A program made the translations under genes and the position numbers. A model generated the notes under the pieces. The model did no database searches and was not told the DNA's origin. It saw nothing but the letters and a program-made list of their open reading frames with translations. A stretch of 64,000 bases of DNA from Ruminococcaceae bacterium UBA2854. GTDB lineage: Bacteria > Bacillota > Clostridia > Oscillospirales > Acutalibacteraceae. The stretch spans positions 1 to 64,000 of the forward strand of contig DEFK01000016.1 in NCBI GenBank assembly GCA_002350765.1, in the 5' to 3' direction. The first letter of the stretch is position 1. The number at the start of each line of letters is the position of its first letter. This document shows, piece by piece, positions 1 to 7,853 of the stretch.

Positions 1-31
1 ACCCCAACTTTTATTATAGAGCCTTAAACTT

Positions 32-60
32 TAAGGGATTGGCTTTAAGCCGATCCCTTA
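32..60. terminator. Hairpin at window edge, possible terminator
   Basis: The segment reads TAAGGGAT-TGGCTT-TAAGCCGA-TCCCTTA and folds into a strong stem. There is no long T run on either side and the gene it would serve is outside the window, so orientation is unknown. Confidence 0.35.
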
Positions 61-98
61 TTTGATATGTCGGTGTTAAAAAACAACGATAAAACTAT

Positions 99-120
99 CC
101 CCGAGGGCGTACCCTCGGGG
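99..120 (-). terminator. Rho-independent terminator of the membrane-protein gene
   Basis: A near-perfect GC stem (CCCCGAGGG, tetranucleotide loop, CCCTCGGGG) lies 10 bases past the stop of the minus-strand gene. On that strand it is followed by ATAGTTTTA, a modest U-rich tail. Confidence 0.65.
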
Positions 121-129
121 ATTTAAGCT

Positions 130-2121
130 TTATGTGTTATTTTTCGGAGCCTTTTTCGAGACTATCTTGTACATCACGTATTTATTGAAATCCTTAACCT
201 TTTTAAGCTCTATAACCTTACCCTTCGGCGCGTAATGCTGGTTATAATGTATCGAGAAGTCGCCGACCTTTTGAGCTAATAGATCTTCATTCTCCGTGTA
301 ATTAAAGAATATAATAATAATATTACTGTCAATAACGTCACGGAAAAGATGTTTTATTCCCTTGCTTTTAAGCGATTCCTTATAAGTGCGGGATTTCTTA
401 TCCCAACCGCCAAACGAAATAACATTTTCGGGTATTCTCGGCTTTACAAGTGCGTTGAAGTTCTCTTTGTTTCGGTATATGCCGTCCTGCAAAAAGAGAT
501 TGTCCTTATGCGAATCAATATAGGCTTCAACTCTGTCATAATCCTTTGGGTACTCGACATAAGAATATTGTGTAAAAACTAATACGGCGGTTGTAACCGA
601 AGTAATAATCAGTACCGATGCTGTTACTCGTTTTAATAAGTCAGGATGTTTTTTAAACTTGAATTTCTTCAGGTTATTATTATCCAGGCTGAAAATCATC
701 ATAGCGTACGCAGGCAGATAGAAACACAGCGCCGCGTAGAAATGTATTCTCGAAAGATAAAGGTATAAATAGAGAGCTATAACCATTACGCTCAGGAAAA
801 ACATAATAATCTGTTGGTGTTTATTGTATACGACAGAAACAAAAAGCGTAAACAGCGCAATCGGCAGAATAAGAATGTTGCACTTATCCGCTCCGCCCAG
901 AACCCCGCCTGTAGCGGCAATCAATATTCCCCATATAGCGGTAAACAGTATAATCGGGAAAGCGATATAGAACTTTTTTCTCGCCATCATCCATAATACC
1001 CACAGCGCGAACAGTACGGCTATAATTATGAAAACGATCAGTATAATCAATCCGCTTTTAATACTGTCCGAAAGCCAGTCGCCGATAAGCTTAGCGAGAA
1101 CCTTAAACGAACTTCTGCTGCCTGCGCCGTCCCATGCGTGGGTTCTTGAATAATCGGCGATTTTGCGAAGCTTTTCGAGAGTAAAGAAGTCGTCGTCAAC
1201 ACACCATCTTTTAAGGATATTTGTCTCCGAAAAAGTCTCGATTCCGATGCTTCTGTAAAAATCCTTATTCGCGAAGAAATTAGCGATTCTATAGTCGTTG
1301 ACCTCCGCGAGAGTCTGGTTGTAATCCCTGAACTCCTTATAATTACTGTCGCTGTATTTAAGGTTTTCCGAAATTATATTTACGCCGAAAACCGTAGCCG
1401 CTACTATAATAAGCGCGAGAGCGGTCTTAATGTACTTTTTAAACGATTTAACAAACGCTTCCTTAAAGCCGCCGTTCTTTTTATTGTCTATAAAATCCGA
1501 CAGAAACATACCGAGCAAAAGCGCGGCTGTTACCGCGAAAAGCGCGTAAAAGGGCGAGTATCTTATTTCAGAAGCGAGTAATACCAGCGCGCCTCCGCCG
1601 ATTATCTGCACCCGTTTTTTTCGATCGTTCTTTTCAAAAAGACAGCCGTTTAGTATACAAAGAACTCCCGCGGCTCCCGCGACAACCGAAGTTCCCGTAA
1701 ACTGTATCGTTATAATATATAATGAAAAGAAAATAACGTCGAACAGCGCCGCGAAAAAAAGACCTTTTTTAACGGAAAGCTTGCTTAGAAAAAGATAATT
1801 GATTATTACAAGCGAAAAGAAACACACAATTTCGTGAAGGATAAAGTAGATATTAAGATTAATCGCGGAGAAAACGGGATCAAGTATCGAAGAAAACCAG
1901 GCGAAAAAATATCCGACAAACGCAATACCTATTTCGCCGTTGGAAAGCAGCTTCCTTATACCCGGGTCATCTCCGCCCGAGTAAACGCTAAATCCGTTTA
2001 AGGGTAGATATATAAGGAAAAAGAGCAGGCATATAGCGAGCGACGCTAAGAATTTGTGTCGTGATATAAATTGGAAGAAAACCTCTCCTTTAGGCTTTTT
2101 ATCGGCAATTGTATTATCCAT
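130..2121 (-). CDS. Polytopic membrane protein, GT-C-like glycosyltransferase candidate
   Basis: This is a 663-residue integral membrane protein of unknown function. After a short basic cytosolic N-terminus I see about eleven hydrophobic helices (for example near residues 25-45, 65-84, 88-108, 120-142, 350-378 and 385-405), ending in a soluble tail of about 130 residues. That layout, plus an acidic loop after the first helix (GGDDPG, residues 49-54), resembles GT-C glycosyltransferases, which use an extracytoplasmic Asp/Glu and a lipid-linked sugar. This is an architecture argument only; I do not recognise a family signature. The ATG is preceded by AAAGGATA. The gene stands alone between its own terminator and the LRR gene, and could equally be a polymer flippase or a protein of unknown role. 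Confidence 0.75.
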   Translation of the reverse strand: MDNTIADKKPKGEVFFQFISRHKFLASLAICLLFFLIYLPLNGFSVYSGGDDPGIRKLLSNGEIGIAFVGYFFAWFSSILDPVFSAINLNIYFILHEIVCFFSLVIINYLFLSKLSVKKGLFFAALFDVIFFSLYIITIQFTGTSVVAGAAGVLCILNGCLFEKNDRKKRVQIIGGGALVLLASEIRYSPFYALFAVTAALLLGMFLSDFIDNKKNGGFKEAFVKSFKKYIKTALALIIVAATVFGVNIISENLKYSDSNYKEFRDYNQTLAEVNDYRIANFFANKDFYRSIGIETFSETNILKRWCVDDDFFTLEKLRKIADYSRTHAWDGAGSRSSFKVLAKLIGDWLSDSIKSGLIILIVFIIIAVLFALWVLWMMARKKFYIAFPIILFTAIWGILIAATGGVLGGADKCNILILPIALFTLFVSVVYNKHQQIIMFFLSVMVIALYLYLYLSRIHFYAALCFYLPAYAMMIFSLDNNNLKKFKFKKHPDLLKRVTASVLIITSVTTAVLVFTQYSYVEYPKDYDRVEAYIDSHKDNLFLQDGIYRNKENFNALVKPRIPENVISFGGWDKKSRTYKESLKSKGIKHLFRDVIDSNIIIIFFNYTENEDLLAQKVGDFSIHYNQHYAPKGKVIELKKVKDFNKYVMYKIVSKKAPKNNT

Positions 2122-2190
2122 ACCAGATTATCCTTTCGAATTAGTCGGTTTTATTTTACAATACGGATAATAATCTTGTCAATAAATAAA

Positions 2191-3453
2191 CTACGCTAAA
2201 TTCCAGTTTTTATTTGTTGCTATGGCAATCTGCTCCGAGCTCAGCTTATCAATATTGTTTGCGCCTATTTCCAGCGTGTATGCACTTAGCCCTGTTCGGT
2301 CATAAAGCGCGTTCAGCCAACCTACAATTGTATTTGCGGAATATTTTGTCGAAGAAGCCAAGTTAAGGTTATTCGCGTTAAACCCGTTTTCGATTGTAAC
2401 ATTTTCGAGATTACTGCATCCGCCAAATACATATGCGTCAATACTTGTAAGGGTATTCGGAAGCGTAAGAGTGGTCATTGTTGATAACCCTGAGAAAACA
2501 GCGAACCCCAATCGTTGCAGTCCGTGGTGAATATTTACATTGATTAATCTGGTTTGAATAAATGCCTGGTCATATATTTGGGTTATATTCTCGGGGATAA
2601 CAATGTTTTGTAAGTTTGTGCAATTACAAAAAGCTCGGTAAGGAATAACTGTTAATCCGCTTCCGATAGTAACAGAAGATAGATTTTTGCAGTATTCAAA
2701 AGTATAAGTGCCAATTTCATTAACGGTGTCGGGGATTATAAATTCGGTAATGTTCGAGCAGTTCGAAAAACAACTTGCTCCAATTTCCGTTACGGTAGAG
2801 GGGATAATAAAGCCGCTTATAGCGGAGTGGTAGAATAAGTAATCGCTGAGTTTGGTTGTACCGTACGGTATTTCATATGTACCTATGTAGGTGCCTTCAA
2901 AAATATCTACTATATCGGATAACGCGACCCTTGGGATTGAGCGGATAAGGCTCGTGTATTCCGACGTTGGAGTAGTATCGTCTATCGGTACGTGCGTAGC
3001 GCTGATGGCGTTCTTGATATTTGAAAAAATACTCTCGTCGTTTTCTATTCTTTCCTCTAACTCCTCTATCCTGGCGATATAAACCTCGCGCCTTATAATC
3101 TCCGAGCATAATCCGTTAAACGGATAAACTCTTAGGTTTACCGAGTTGGTTCTGCCTATAACCTCGTTGTCGGAAGTGATTTCTATATACATCTCGTGGT
3201 CGCCGACAAATTCCGTAATATCGTTGGTTATCGGCACGGAGCATATACCTTCTTCCGAAAAGTCGAGCTCGTATCGTATGTAATCGCTCCCGCACATAAC
3301 ATAAAGCGTAAGCTCGCAGTCCTCGGTGTTTATATCGCCGACAGAATCGCATATTTTAATGTTGATATTGCCTATTTTATTTTCGCCGTAGTATACCTTT
3401 GCAGTATTGGTGGCGGTTAAGCTTTTGTTTGAATTTAAGACAAGTGTAATAAT
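2191..3453 (-). CDS. BspA-type LRR protein with phage BppU-like N-terminus, probable AUU start
   Basis: Residues 1 to about 110 look like the N-terminal domain of phage upper baseplate proteins (BppU): beta-rich, starting (M)ITLVLNSNKSLTATNTAKVYY. A short coiled coil follows (ARIEELEERI), then five or six BspA-type leucine-rich repeats (LRR_5; units such as IPDTVNEIGTYTFEYCKNL). The end, IAIATNKNWNLA, is a tail I associate with such gut-bacterial proteins. The first ATG (3297) would cut the BppU-like domain. The frame is open upstream to an AAGGAGG ribosome site (3461-3467), and the codon 7 bases after it is ATT at 3453, so translation probably starts at a rare AUU. No signal peptide is visible. 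No other phage gene is nearby, so this is probably a domesticated adhesin or bacteriocin-like fibre gene. Confidence 0.75.
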   Translation of the reverse strand: MITLVLNSNKSLTATNTAKVYYGENKIGNINIKICDSVGDINTEDCELTLYVMCGSDYIRYELDFSEEGICSVPITNDITEFVGDHEMYIEITSDNEVIGRTNSVNLRVYPFNGLCSEIIRREVYIARIEELEERIENDESIFSNIKNAISATHVPIDDTTPTSEYTSLIRSIPRVALSDIVDIFEGTYIGTYEIPYGTTKLSDYLFYHSAISGFIIPSTVTEIGASCFSNCSNITEFIIPDTVNEIGTYTFEYCKNLSSVTIGSGLTVIPYRAFCNCTNLQNIVIPENITQIYDQAFIQTRLINVNIHHGLQRLGFAVFSGLSTMTTLTLPNTLTSIDAYVFGGCSNLENVTIENGFNANNLNLASSTKYSANTIVGWLNALYDRTGLSAYTLEIGANNIDKLSSEQIAIATNKNWNLA

Positions 3454-3692
3454 ATTATTTCCTCCTTGCGTTTTAATATAGCGCCGTACATATATAAACG
3501 CAAAAAACGGAAAAATTGCATATAAATATGCAATTTAAAGAAAAAAACAAAAAACATTTTTTCGTCCCAAAAAAAATATACAAAAGATTAGTGAAAAATA
3601 GGCTTGTCAATACTTTTTGAAATTTTTTCTTAGGGAGAAATAACCAAATTTAAATGACTTTTTTTGTCTACTATAACTAACGACCAAAAATA

Positions 3693-3732
3693 TTGCACAA
3701 ATTTTTCCTATCTTATAAAAAATTGCACAAAT
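3693..3732 (+). promoter_or_regulatory. Two TTGCACAAAT boxes spaced 30 bp, candidate activator sites
   Basis: TTGCACAAAT occurs at 3693-3702 and 3723-3732, exactly three helical turns apart, just upstream of the promoter of the surface-fibre locus. A related box lies upstream of the giant surface-protein promoter (21507). The rest of the 398-base gap before the first gene is A/T-rich; I saw no further gene in it. Confidence 0.45.
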
Positions 3733-3736
3733 ATTA

Positions 3737-3766
3737 TTGACTTTACCCCGAAAAATATTGTAAAAT
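3737..3766 (+). promoter_or_regulatory. Sigma-A-type promoter of the surface-fibre locus
   Basis: TTGACT (3737-3742) and TAAAAT (3761-3766) are separated by 18 bp. Transcription would begin near 3773, giving a leader of about 80 nt before the GTG start at 3852. Confidence 0.6.
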
Positions 3767-3851
3767 AATATAGCTAGATTTATAAATATAAGTGTCTAAA
3801 TGCCTAAAACGCGTTTAGATTTTGGGAATACATCACGCTAGGAGGGATAAT

Positions 3852-4673
3852 GTGTCTTTAAAAGCATATTTTGAAAAAAATCGAAAAAGACTCAGAAAAA
3901 GAAAGAGAACGATTGTCGCTCTGAGCGTGCTCGCTGTTATGGGCCTTGCGACAGCAACCTACGCATGGTTTACGGTTAATACCTTTGTAGGCGTTCAGGA
4001 TTTCGAGCTCGATATAAGCACGGGCGATGATTTAAGAGTGTCGATGGATAACCTCGGTTCCGATATCTCTAAATACACCCACGTTATCACGAACGAAATG
4101 CTTAATTCTTATCTAAGAAAGAATTACAATACAACTCTTAATGATATTATCCTCGATCCCGTTACCACAAACGACGGTAAGAACTTTACATACCAGAAGG
4201 GCGAGAAGGTTAGCCCGAATGATAAAGAATCTTATTTCGAGTTCGAGTGTTACTTTATCGCTTCACGCGATATGCACGTTTATCTTACTAAGGAAGCCGC
4301 TGACAACGACGGAAAGGCTAACGGCAAGAACGATGGTACTTCCGTTACCACAAGCTCACCCTCTCCGCAGAGCGACGTTGTAAAGGCGTGCCGAATTGAT
4401 TTTAACGCTACGGACAGCTCCGTAAAGACCTACGAGCCTAATAAGGGAACTAAGGTTACGAACCTTAACACCTTCGATTTACCCGGCGGCTCGATGACCT
4501 ATAACGATTCGAATAATCTTTTCTCTCTAAAGAAGCTTTCTCCGAAGAAAGTTACTATGAGACTTTGGCTCGAGGGCGAGGACCCCGAGTGCGACAACGA
4601 TATCCAGCGCGCTAACTTAAAGGTTAAGCTCTCGTTCGTTGGTATCAGAGAAGGAAGAAATACCCCGGCGTAA
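3852..4673 (+). CDS. SipW-dependent TasA/camelysin-like exported protein
   Basis: This is a 273-residue exported protein. The start is taken as GTG at 3852 because GGAGGG sits 5 bases upstream; an in-frame TTG at 3822 has no ribosome site. The N-terminus is strongly basic (KNRKRLRKRKR), followed by a hydrophobic helix ending in ATATYAWF, the signature of SipW-processed signal peptides of TasA, TapA and camelysin relatives. The mature part is beta-rich and Asp/Asn-rich with no catalytic motif. Near the C-terminus is LWLEGEDPEC, a fingerprint repeated in several proteins of this locus. Known TasA proteins form extracellular fibres; that this one does so is inferred. It is the first gene after the promoter and is followed after 38 bases by a membrane-anchored paralogue. 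Confidence 0.85.
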   Translation: MSLKAYFEKNRKRLRKRKRTIVALSVLAVMGLATATYAWFTVNTFVGVQDFELDISTGDDLRVSMDNLGSDISKYTHVITNEMLNSYLRKNYNTTLNDIILDPVTTNDGKNFTYQKGEKVSPNDKESYFEFECYFIASRDMHVYLTKEAADNDGKANGKNDGTSVTTSSPSPQSDVVKACRIDFNATDSSVKTYEPNKGTKVTNLNTFDLPGGSMTYNDSNNLFSLKKLSPKKVTMRLWLEGEDPECDNDIQRANLKVKLSFVGIREGRNTPA

Positions 4674-4711
4674 CAGCCGATAACTTAACATCCGAAAGGA
4701 GAAGGTAGAAT

Positions 4712-5539
4712 ATGCCATTTAGAAAAAAGAATAAACAGGTAGACGCGCCTACTCCTGAGGAGGTCGCAAAATTAGGCGATAAACACGAACTAAAAGCGGC
4801 TAAAGACCATAAATCCTCGGTTTACGACCATTTCCACGCTCAGGAAAACGCGGTAGCTATCGCGAAAGCAAAGAAGCGTAAACGAATCTACGGCGGAATA
4901 CTTGCGGCATTGGTATTCACCTTGCTTGTAATGTATATAATTTCGATGCTGCTTACTCAATGGGGCGACCTTGTTATCTCGATCGGTGACTTGGGCGACG
5001 ACAGCGGAAAATCCCTTATGCTTTCCGAGAGCGCTTCGTTCGATGACGCGGCTGTAAAGCTTAACGGCGGTGTGGTAAAGGATGTTACCAATATCACCAA
5101 AGCATGGCTGCCTAAAGGTCTCGATACCGAAAAGGACGGACAGCATAACGGCGATAATTACTTAGCCTATACCTTCTACCTGAAAAACACGGGTACAAAG
5201 GACTTAAAATATAATACCACAATGACTATTACAGGCGTATCCAAATCCGCGGACGAAGCGGTTCGTATCCAGATTTACAGGAACGGAAAAGAAAGCACTT
5301 ACGCTAAAGCTTCTTTCAAAGACCGTAAAGTAGCCGAAACCGACGCTACTAAATGGGCTGATACCGACGATGTATTTAAAACGAAGAACTCGTCCCTGAA
5401 AGTCGGCGGAGTTGATAAATTCACCGTTGTAATGTGGATAGAAGGTAACGACGCCGAATGTAAAGATCCTATCCGCGGCGGCACAATCCGCAGCCAGATG
5501 GTATTTGATGTAGCGCAGGACGAAACCGCACAGAGTTAA
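4712..5539 (+). CDS. Membrane-anchored paralogue of the TasA-like proteins
   Basis: This 275-residue protein has a charged cytosolic N-terminus of about 60 residues, one transmembrane helix (about 62-84), and an outward beta-rich domain. It ends with MWIEGNDAEC near residue 250, the same C-terminal fingerprint as the fibre-like proteins. It lacks the T-[YF]-x-W motif after the helix and has no obvious cleavage site, so it probably stays anchored as a fibre base, tether or assembly factor (inference). AAAGGAGAAGG precedes the ATG. The product is a type II, N-in topology protein by charge distribution. The next gene, a DUF559 nuclease, starts only 3 bases after its stop. Confidence 0.8.
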   Translation: MPFRKKNKQVDAPTPEEVAKLGDKHELKAAKDHKSSVYDHFHAQENAVAIAKAKKRKRIYGGILAALVFTLLVMYIISMLLTQWGDLVISIGDLGDDSGKSLMLSESASFDDAAVKLNGGVVKDVTNITKAWLPKGLDTEKDGQHNGDNYLAYTFYLKNTGTKDLKYNTTMTITGVSKSADEAVRIQIYRNGKESTYAKASFKDRKVAETDATKWADTDDVFKTKNSSLKVGGVDKFTVVMWIEGNDAECKDPIRGGTIRSQMVFDVAQDETAQS

Positions 5540-5542
5540 GAT

Positions 5543-5899
5543 ATGTTGCATAATCGTGAACTTATTTACAGAGCTCGTGAGTTGAGGAAGAATATGACTT
5601 CGGAAGAAAGGCGGCTATGGTACTGCTTTTTAAAAAACTATCCGATAAAGTTTCAAACTCAAAAAGTAATAGAAGATTTTATTGTTGATTTCTATTGTGC
5701 TCGTGCAAAAGTGATTGTTGAAATCGATGGTTCACAGCATTATGAAAATGATGAACTTAGAATTGAAGATGTAATACGTGATAAACGATTACAAGAACTT
5801 GGATATATAGTTTTTAGAGTAGATAATATATCTATAAACTACCGTTTCAAGGAGATATGTGAATATATAGATAGTATTGTTAAGAAAGCGTTGCTTTAG
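5543..5899 (+). CDS. DUF559 domain protein, Vsr-like PD-(D/E)XK nuclease
   Basis: This 118-residue protein matches the DUF559 family, related to very-short-patch-repair endonucleases. The N-terminal helix RARELRKNMTSEERRLW is typical. The probable active-site residues lie in IVDFY and VEIDGSQHY, then a Lys/Arg-rich helix. Substrates of this family are not well established. The gene begins 3 bases after the preceding exported-protein stop and is followed directly by a 213-bp inverted pair of palindromic repeats (5908-6120), suggesting it entered the operon with that repeat. A second DUF559 gene, quite different in sequence, lies at 7312. It probably has no role in fibre formation. Confidence 0.85.
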   Translation: MLHNRELIYRARELRKNMTSEERRLWYCFLKNYPIKFQTQKVIEDFIVDFYCARAKVIVEIDGSQHYENDELRIEDVIRDKRLQELGYIVFRVDNISINYRFKEICEYIDSIVKKALL

Positions 5900-5907
5900 A
5901 AACAACG

Positions 5908-6120
5908 ACATCCCCCGAAATTGGCTCGCGTACTCGCAACAATTTCGACCCCTTTAAAAAGGGGTACAAGTGAGAGCGTTAAGGAAATGTCGGGATAAAA
6001 GCGGACGTTAAAAATAACAATATACCGATAGATGGATTTATAAGAGGGACACAACTCTCGTACCCCTTTTTAAAGGGGTCAAAATCGATAAACACACAGT
6101 GTTTCGATTTTGGGGGATGT
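5908..6120. repeat. Inverted pair of complex palindromic repeats beside the DUF559 gene
   Basis: Two copies of a unit of about 66 bp face each other. Each reads ACATCCCCC, then a variable hairpin (CGAAATTG...CAATTTCG in the left arm; AAAATCGA...TATCGATTTT in the right), then the palindrome ACCCCTTTAAAAAGGGGT and a GAGAG-like end. The arms are separated by about 75 bp of A-rich DNA with no gene. The organisation resembles paired REP sequences. From 6121 to 6258 is the leader of the next gene, with one small hairpin (GTTCC...GGAAC) before its ribosome site. Confidence 0.8.
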
Positions 6121-6258
6121 GAATTCCTACAGATGAAGTTTAGATCATACCAGTCCTCTAATTCGCGTTGCTGAGGCGAAAAAGATGACTGTCGTGATAT
6201 ATTATTAAAAAATAGTTCCTAGGTGTTTGGAACAAAAAATTTTAAGGAGGATTCTCTA

Positions 6259-7002
6259 ATGAAAAACACAAGAAAAAAGATGTTATTATCATCAATCGCT
6301 ATGCTCCTCGTTGCTCTTATCGCATTAGGTTCAGCAACATTCGCATGGTACATCACAAACGCTACTGTAACAGCTGAAAAGACTCAGTTCAGCGCAGCTT
6401 CAGCTGACGGTCTCGTAATCCGTCACACAACTTCAGACACCTGGTCAAATAAGGTTACTGACCTCGAAACAGCTTCAAGCTTAACACCTGGCGCTATGAA
6501 CTACGCTACACTCGGCAACGAGTTTGGTGCTACAGGTCAGGGTACTGCATTTGATGACGGTACTTTAAGCGGTGGTTTAACTGCTGCTGCAGTTGAGAAT
6601 GGTCAGGTATTCTTAGTTGACTCTTTCTATGTTGCTTCTTCAAGCGGCGCTGCTAAGGACGCTACATTCACAATCAAGTCAGGCACAAAGGCTGGCACAT
6701 ACCTCAACCTCGCTGTTTATGTTGGTTCTACACTCCAGGGCGTTTACACATCTGCTACAAACGCAAACTCAACAACAAAGATCGGCGGAACAGCTGCTAA
6801 TCCGACAACAGGCGCTGGCACACAGGCTTTAACAGCTCTCGCTGCTAACACAGACGCTGGCACAATCTCTGCTGCTACAAAGGAAAGCGGCGGTACAAAG
6901 ATCACAGTTATCGGCTTCGCTGATGGTTACAACCCGCTTTGTAAGAACAGCACAGCTGACATCTCTACAATCGACGTAGAGTACAGCTTCACAGCTGCTT
7001 AA
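6259..7002 (+). CDS. Probable major fibre subunit, SipW-dependent TasA-like protein
   Basis: This is a 247-residue exported protein with start ATG at 6259, chosen because AAGGAGG lies 9 bases upstream. The signal helix ends GSATFAWY, the SipW-type motif. The mature chain is unusually rich in Ala, Thr, Gly and Ser, nearly free of charged clusters, and ends with GFADGYNPLC, a divergent form of the locus fingerprint. Codon use differs from its neighbours: Thr is nearly always ACA, Ala is GCT or GCA, and Leu is often CTC, a bias typical of very highly expressed genes. A very strong terminator follows at once. Together this suggests an abundant structural subunit; polymerisation is inferred. Confidence 0.82.
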   Translation: MKNTRKKMLLSSIAMLLVALIALGSATFAWYITNATVTAEKTQFSAASADGLVIRHTTSDTWSNKVTDLETASSLTPGAMNYATLGNEFGATGQGTAFDDGTLSGGLTAAAVENGQVFLVDSFYVASSSGAAKDATFTIKSGTKAGTYLNLAVYVGSTLQGVYTSATNANSTTKIGGTAANPTTGAGTQALTALAANTDAGTISAATKESGGTKITVIGFADGYNPLCKNSTADISTIDVEYSFTAA

Positions 7003-7090
7003 TTTAAACTTATAGTTATTATTTAGTTATTTAGTTTAAATAAAGTCTTAAAGTCTGATCAGCTTAACTGATTAAGAATTGAATCCTTTG

Positions 7091-7120
7091 CCCCGAGCCG
7101 AGTGCTCGGCTCGGGGTTTT
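7091..7120 (+). terminator. Strong rho-independent terminator after the major subunit
   Basis: A perfect 12-bp stem (CCCCGAGCCGAG / CTCGGCTCGGGG) with a TG loop is followed by TTTTAAG. Confidence 0.85.
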
Positions 7121-7165
7121 AAGACAAACATTCAGTCAGCAGGTTTGTTTGTTAATCTGGGTGAA

Positions 7166-7234
7166 GGCTTTGTCGCCTATAAATTTATAACTTTTTATGT
7201 TTAAAGGTTTATATGTGATAAAGTCGGCAAAGCC
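7166..7234. repeat. Imperfect inverted repeat in the gap before the second DUF559 gene
   Basis: GGCTTTGTCG (7166-7175) pairs with CGGCAAAGCC (7225-7234) around an AT-rich core containing TATAAATTTATA. With the terminator and the TIR-like repeat this accounts for most of 7003-7311; no gene is seen there. Confidence 0.4.
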
Positions 7235-7258
7235 ACACACTTGGATTATGAGGCAATA

Positions 7259-7763
7259 GCCTTCTCCTTGAGGAGAAGGTGTCGCGCGTAGCGTGACGGA
7301 TGAGGTGTAAAATGAATGAGTTACACAACAAGAAGTTGACCACCTTTTCCAGGGAGTTACGCCGAAATATGACTAAACAGGAACGCCATCTTTGGTATGA
7401 TTTCTTAAAGCAGTTACCTGTAACAGTCCATCGTCAGAAAACGATTGGAAATTATATAGTTGATTTTTATATTGCCGAAAAAAGGATAGCAATTGAAGTC
7501 GACGGAGAGGAACATTTCTCCGAAGAAAGATTAAAGAGCGACGCAAAGCGCTCCGCGGAACTGAGTAAACTGGGTATTAAAGTTATACGATACTCTAATT
7601 ATGATGTAACCGCAAATTTCAGAATTGTATGTGAAGATATTTATTCATATATATTTTTGGGTAAAGAGGAGTAACGGCATTTCGTTACCCAAATTAAAAT
7701 TTGGACGAAATCCCTACACCTCATCAGTCAACTGCGTTGACAGCTTCTCCTCAAGGAGAAGCC
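7259..7763. mobile_element. DUF559 cassette bounded by inverted 50-bp palindromic repeats
   Basis: The left end (7259-7309) and right end (7715-7763) are inverted copies of one repeat: CTTCTCCTTGAGGAGAAG, a variable stem (GTCGCGCGTAGCGTGAC left; GTCAACGCAGTTGAC right) and GATGAGGTGTA. The only gene between them is DUF559. A hairpin (ATTTCGT...ACGAAAT, about 7680-7710) follows the gene. A copy without any gene lies at 56547-56604. No target duplication is obvious. Confidence 0.65.
7312..7674 (+). CDS. DUF559 domain protein, Vsr-like nuclease, inside a repeat-bounded cassette
   Basis: This 120-residue DUF559 protein has the family helix SRELRRNMTKQERHLW, then IVDFY and IEVDGEEHF as candidate metal-binding motifs of a PD-(D/E)XK fold. 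The ATG at 7312 is used because the left repeat ends in GATGAGGTGTAAA, whose GAGGTG serves as a ribosome site; an upstream in-frame ATG at 7300 lies within the repeat. It is distant from the first DUF559 protein (5543), so this is probably a separate insertion and not a local duplication. It interrupts the fibre locus between the major subunit and a signal peptidase. Confidence 0.85.
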   Translation: MNELHNKKLTTFSRELRRNMTKQERHLWYDFLKQLPVTVHRQKTIGNYIVDFYIAEKRIAIEVDGEEHFSEERLKSDAKRSAELSKLGIKVIRYSNYDVTANFRIVCEDIYSYIFLGKEE

Positions 7764-7853
7764 ATAAGGCTAAATCTTTAACGCCTGATTAATAAAATGC
7801 GTTGGCTTTCCCCTAACGGGAAAAATCACAGGAAATGGAAAGGAACAACATTA

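Noticed and set aside
2191..3453. A prophage region based on the BppU-like protein
   Set aside because: No second phage gene (tail, capsid, portal, terminase, integrase, lysis) or attachment site was found on either side.
3822..3851. Upstream TTG start for the first exported protein
   Set aside because: GGAGGG lies between this codon and the GTG at 3852 and fits only the latter.
5908..7763. CRISPR-like array made of the repeated palindromes
   Set aside because: The copies are inverted, few, of different classes and lack regular spacers; no cas gene is present.
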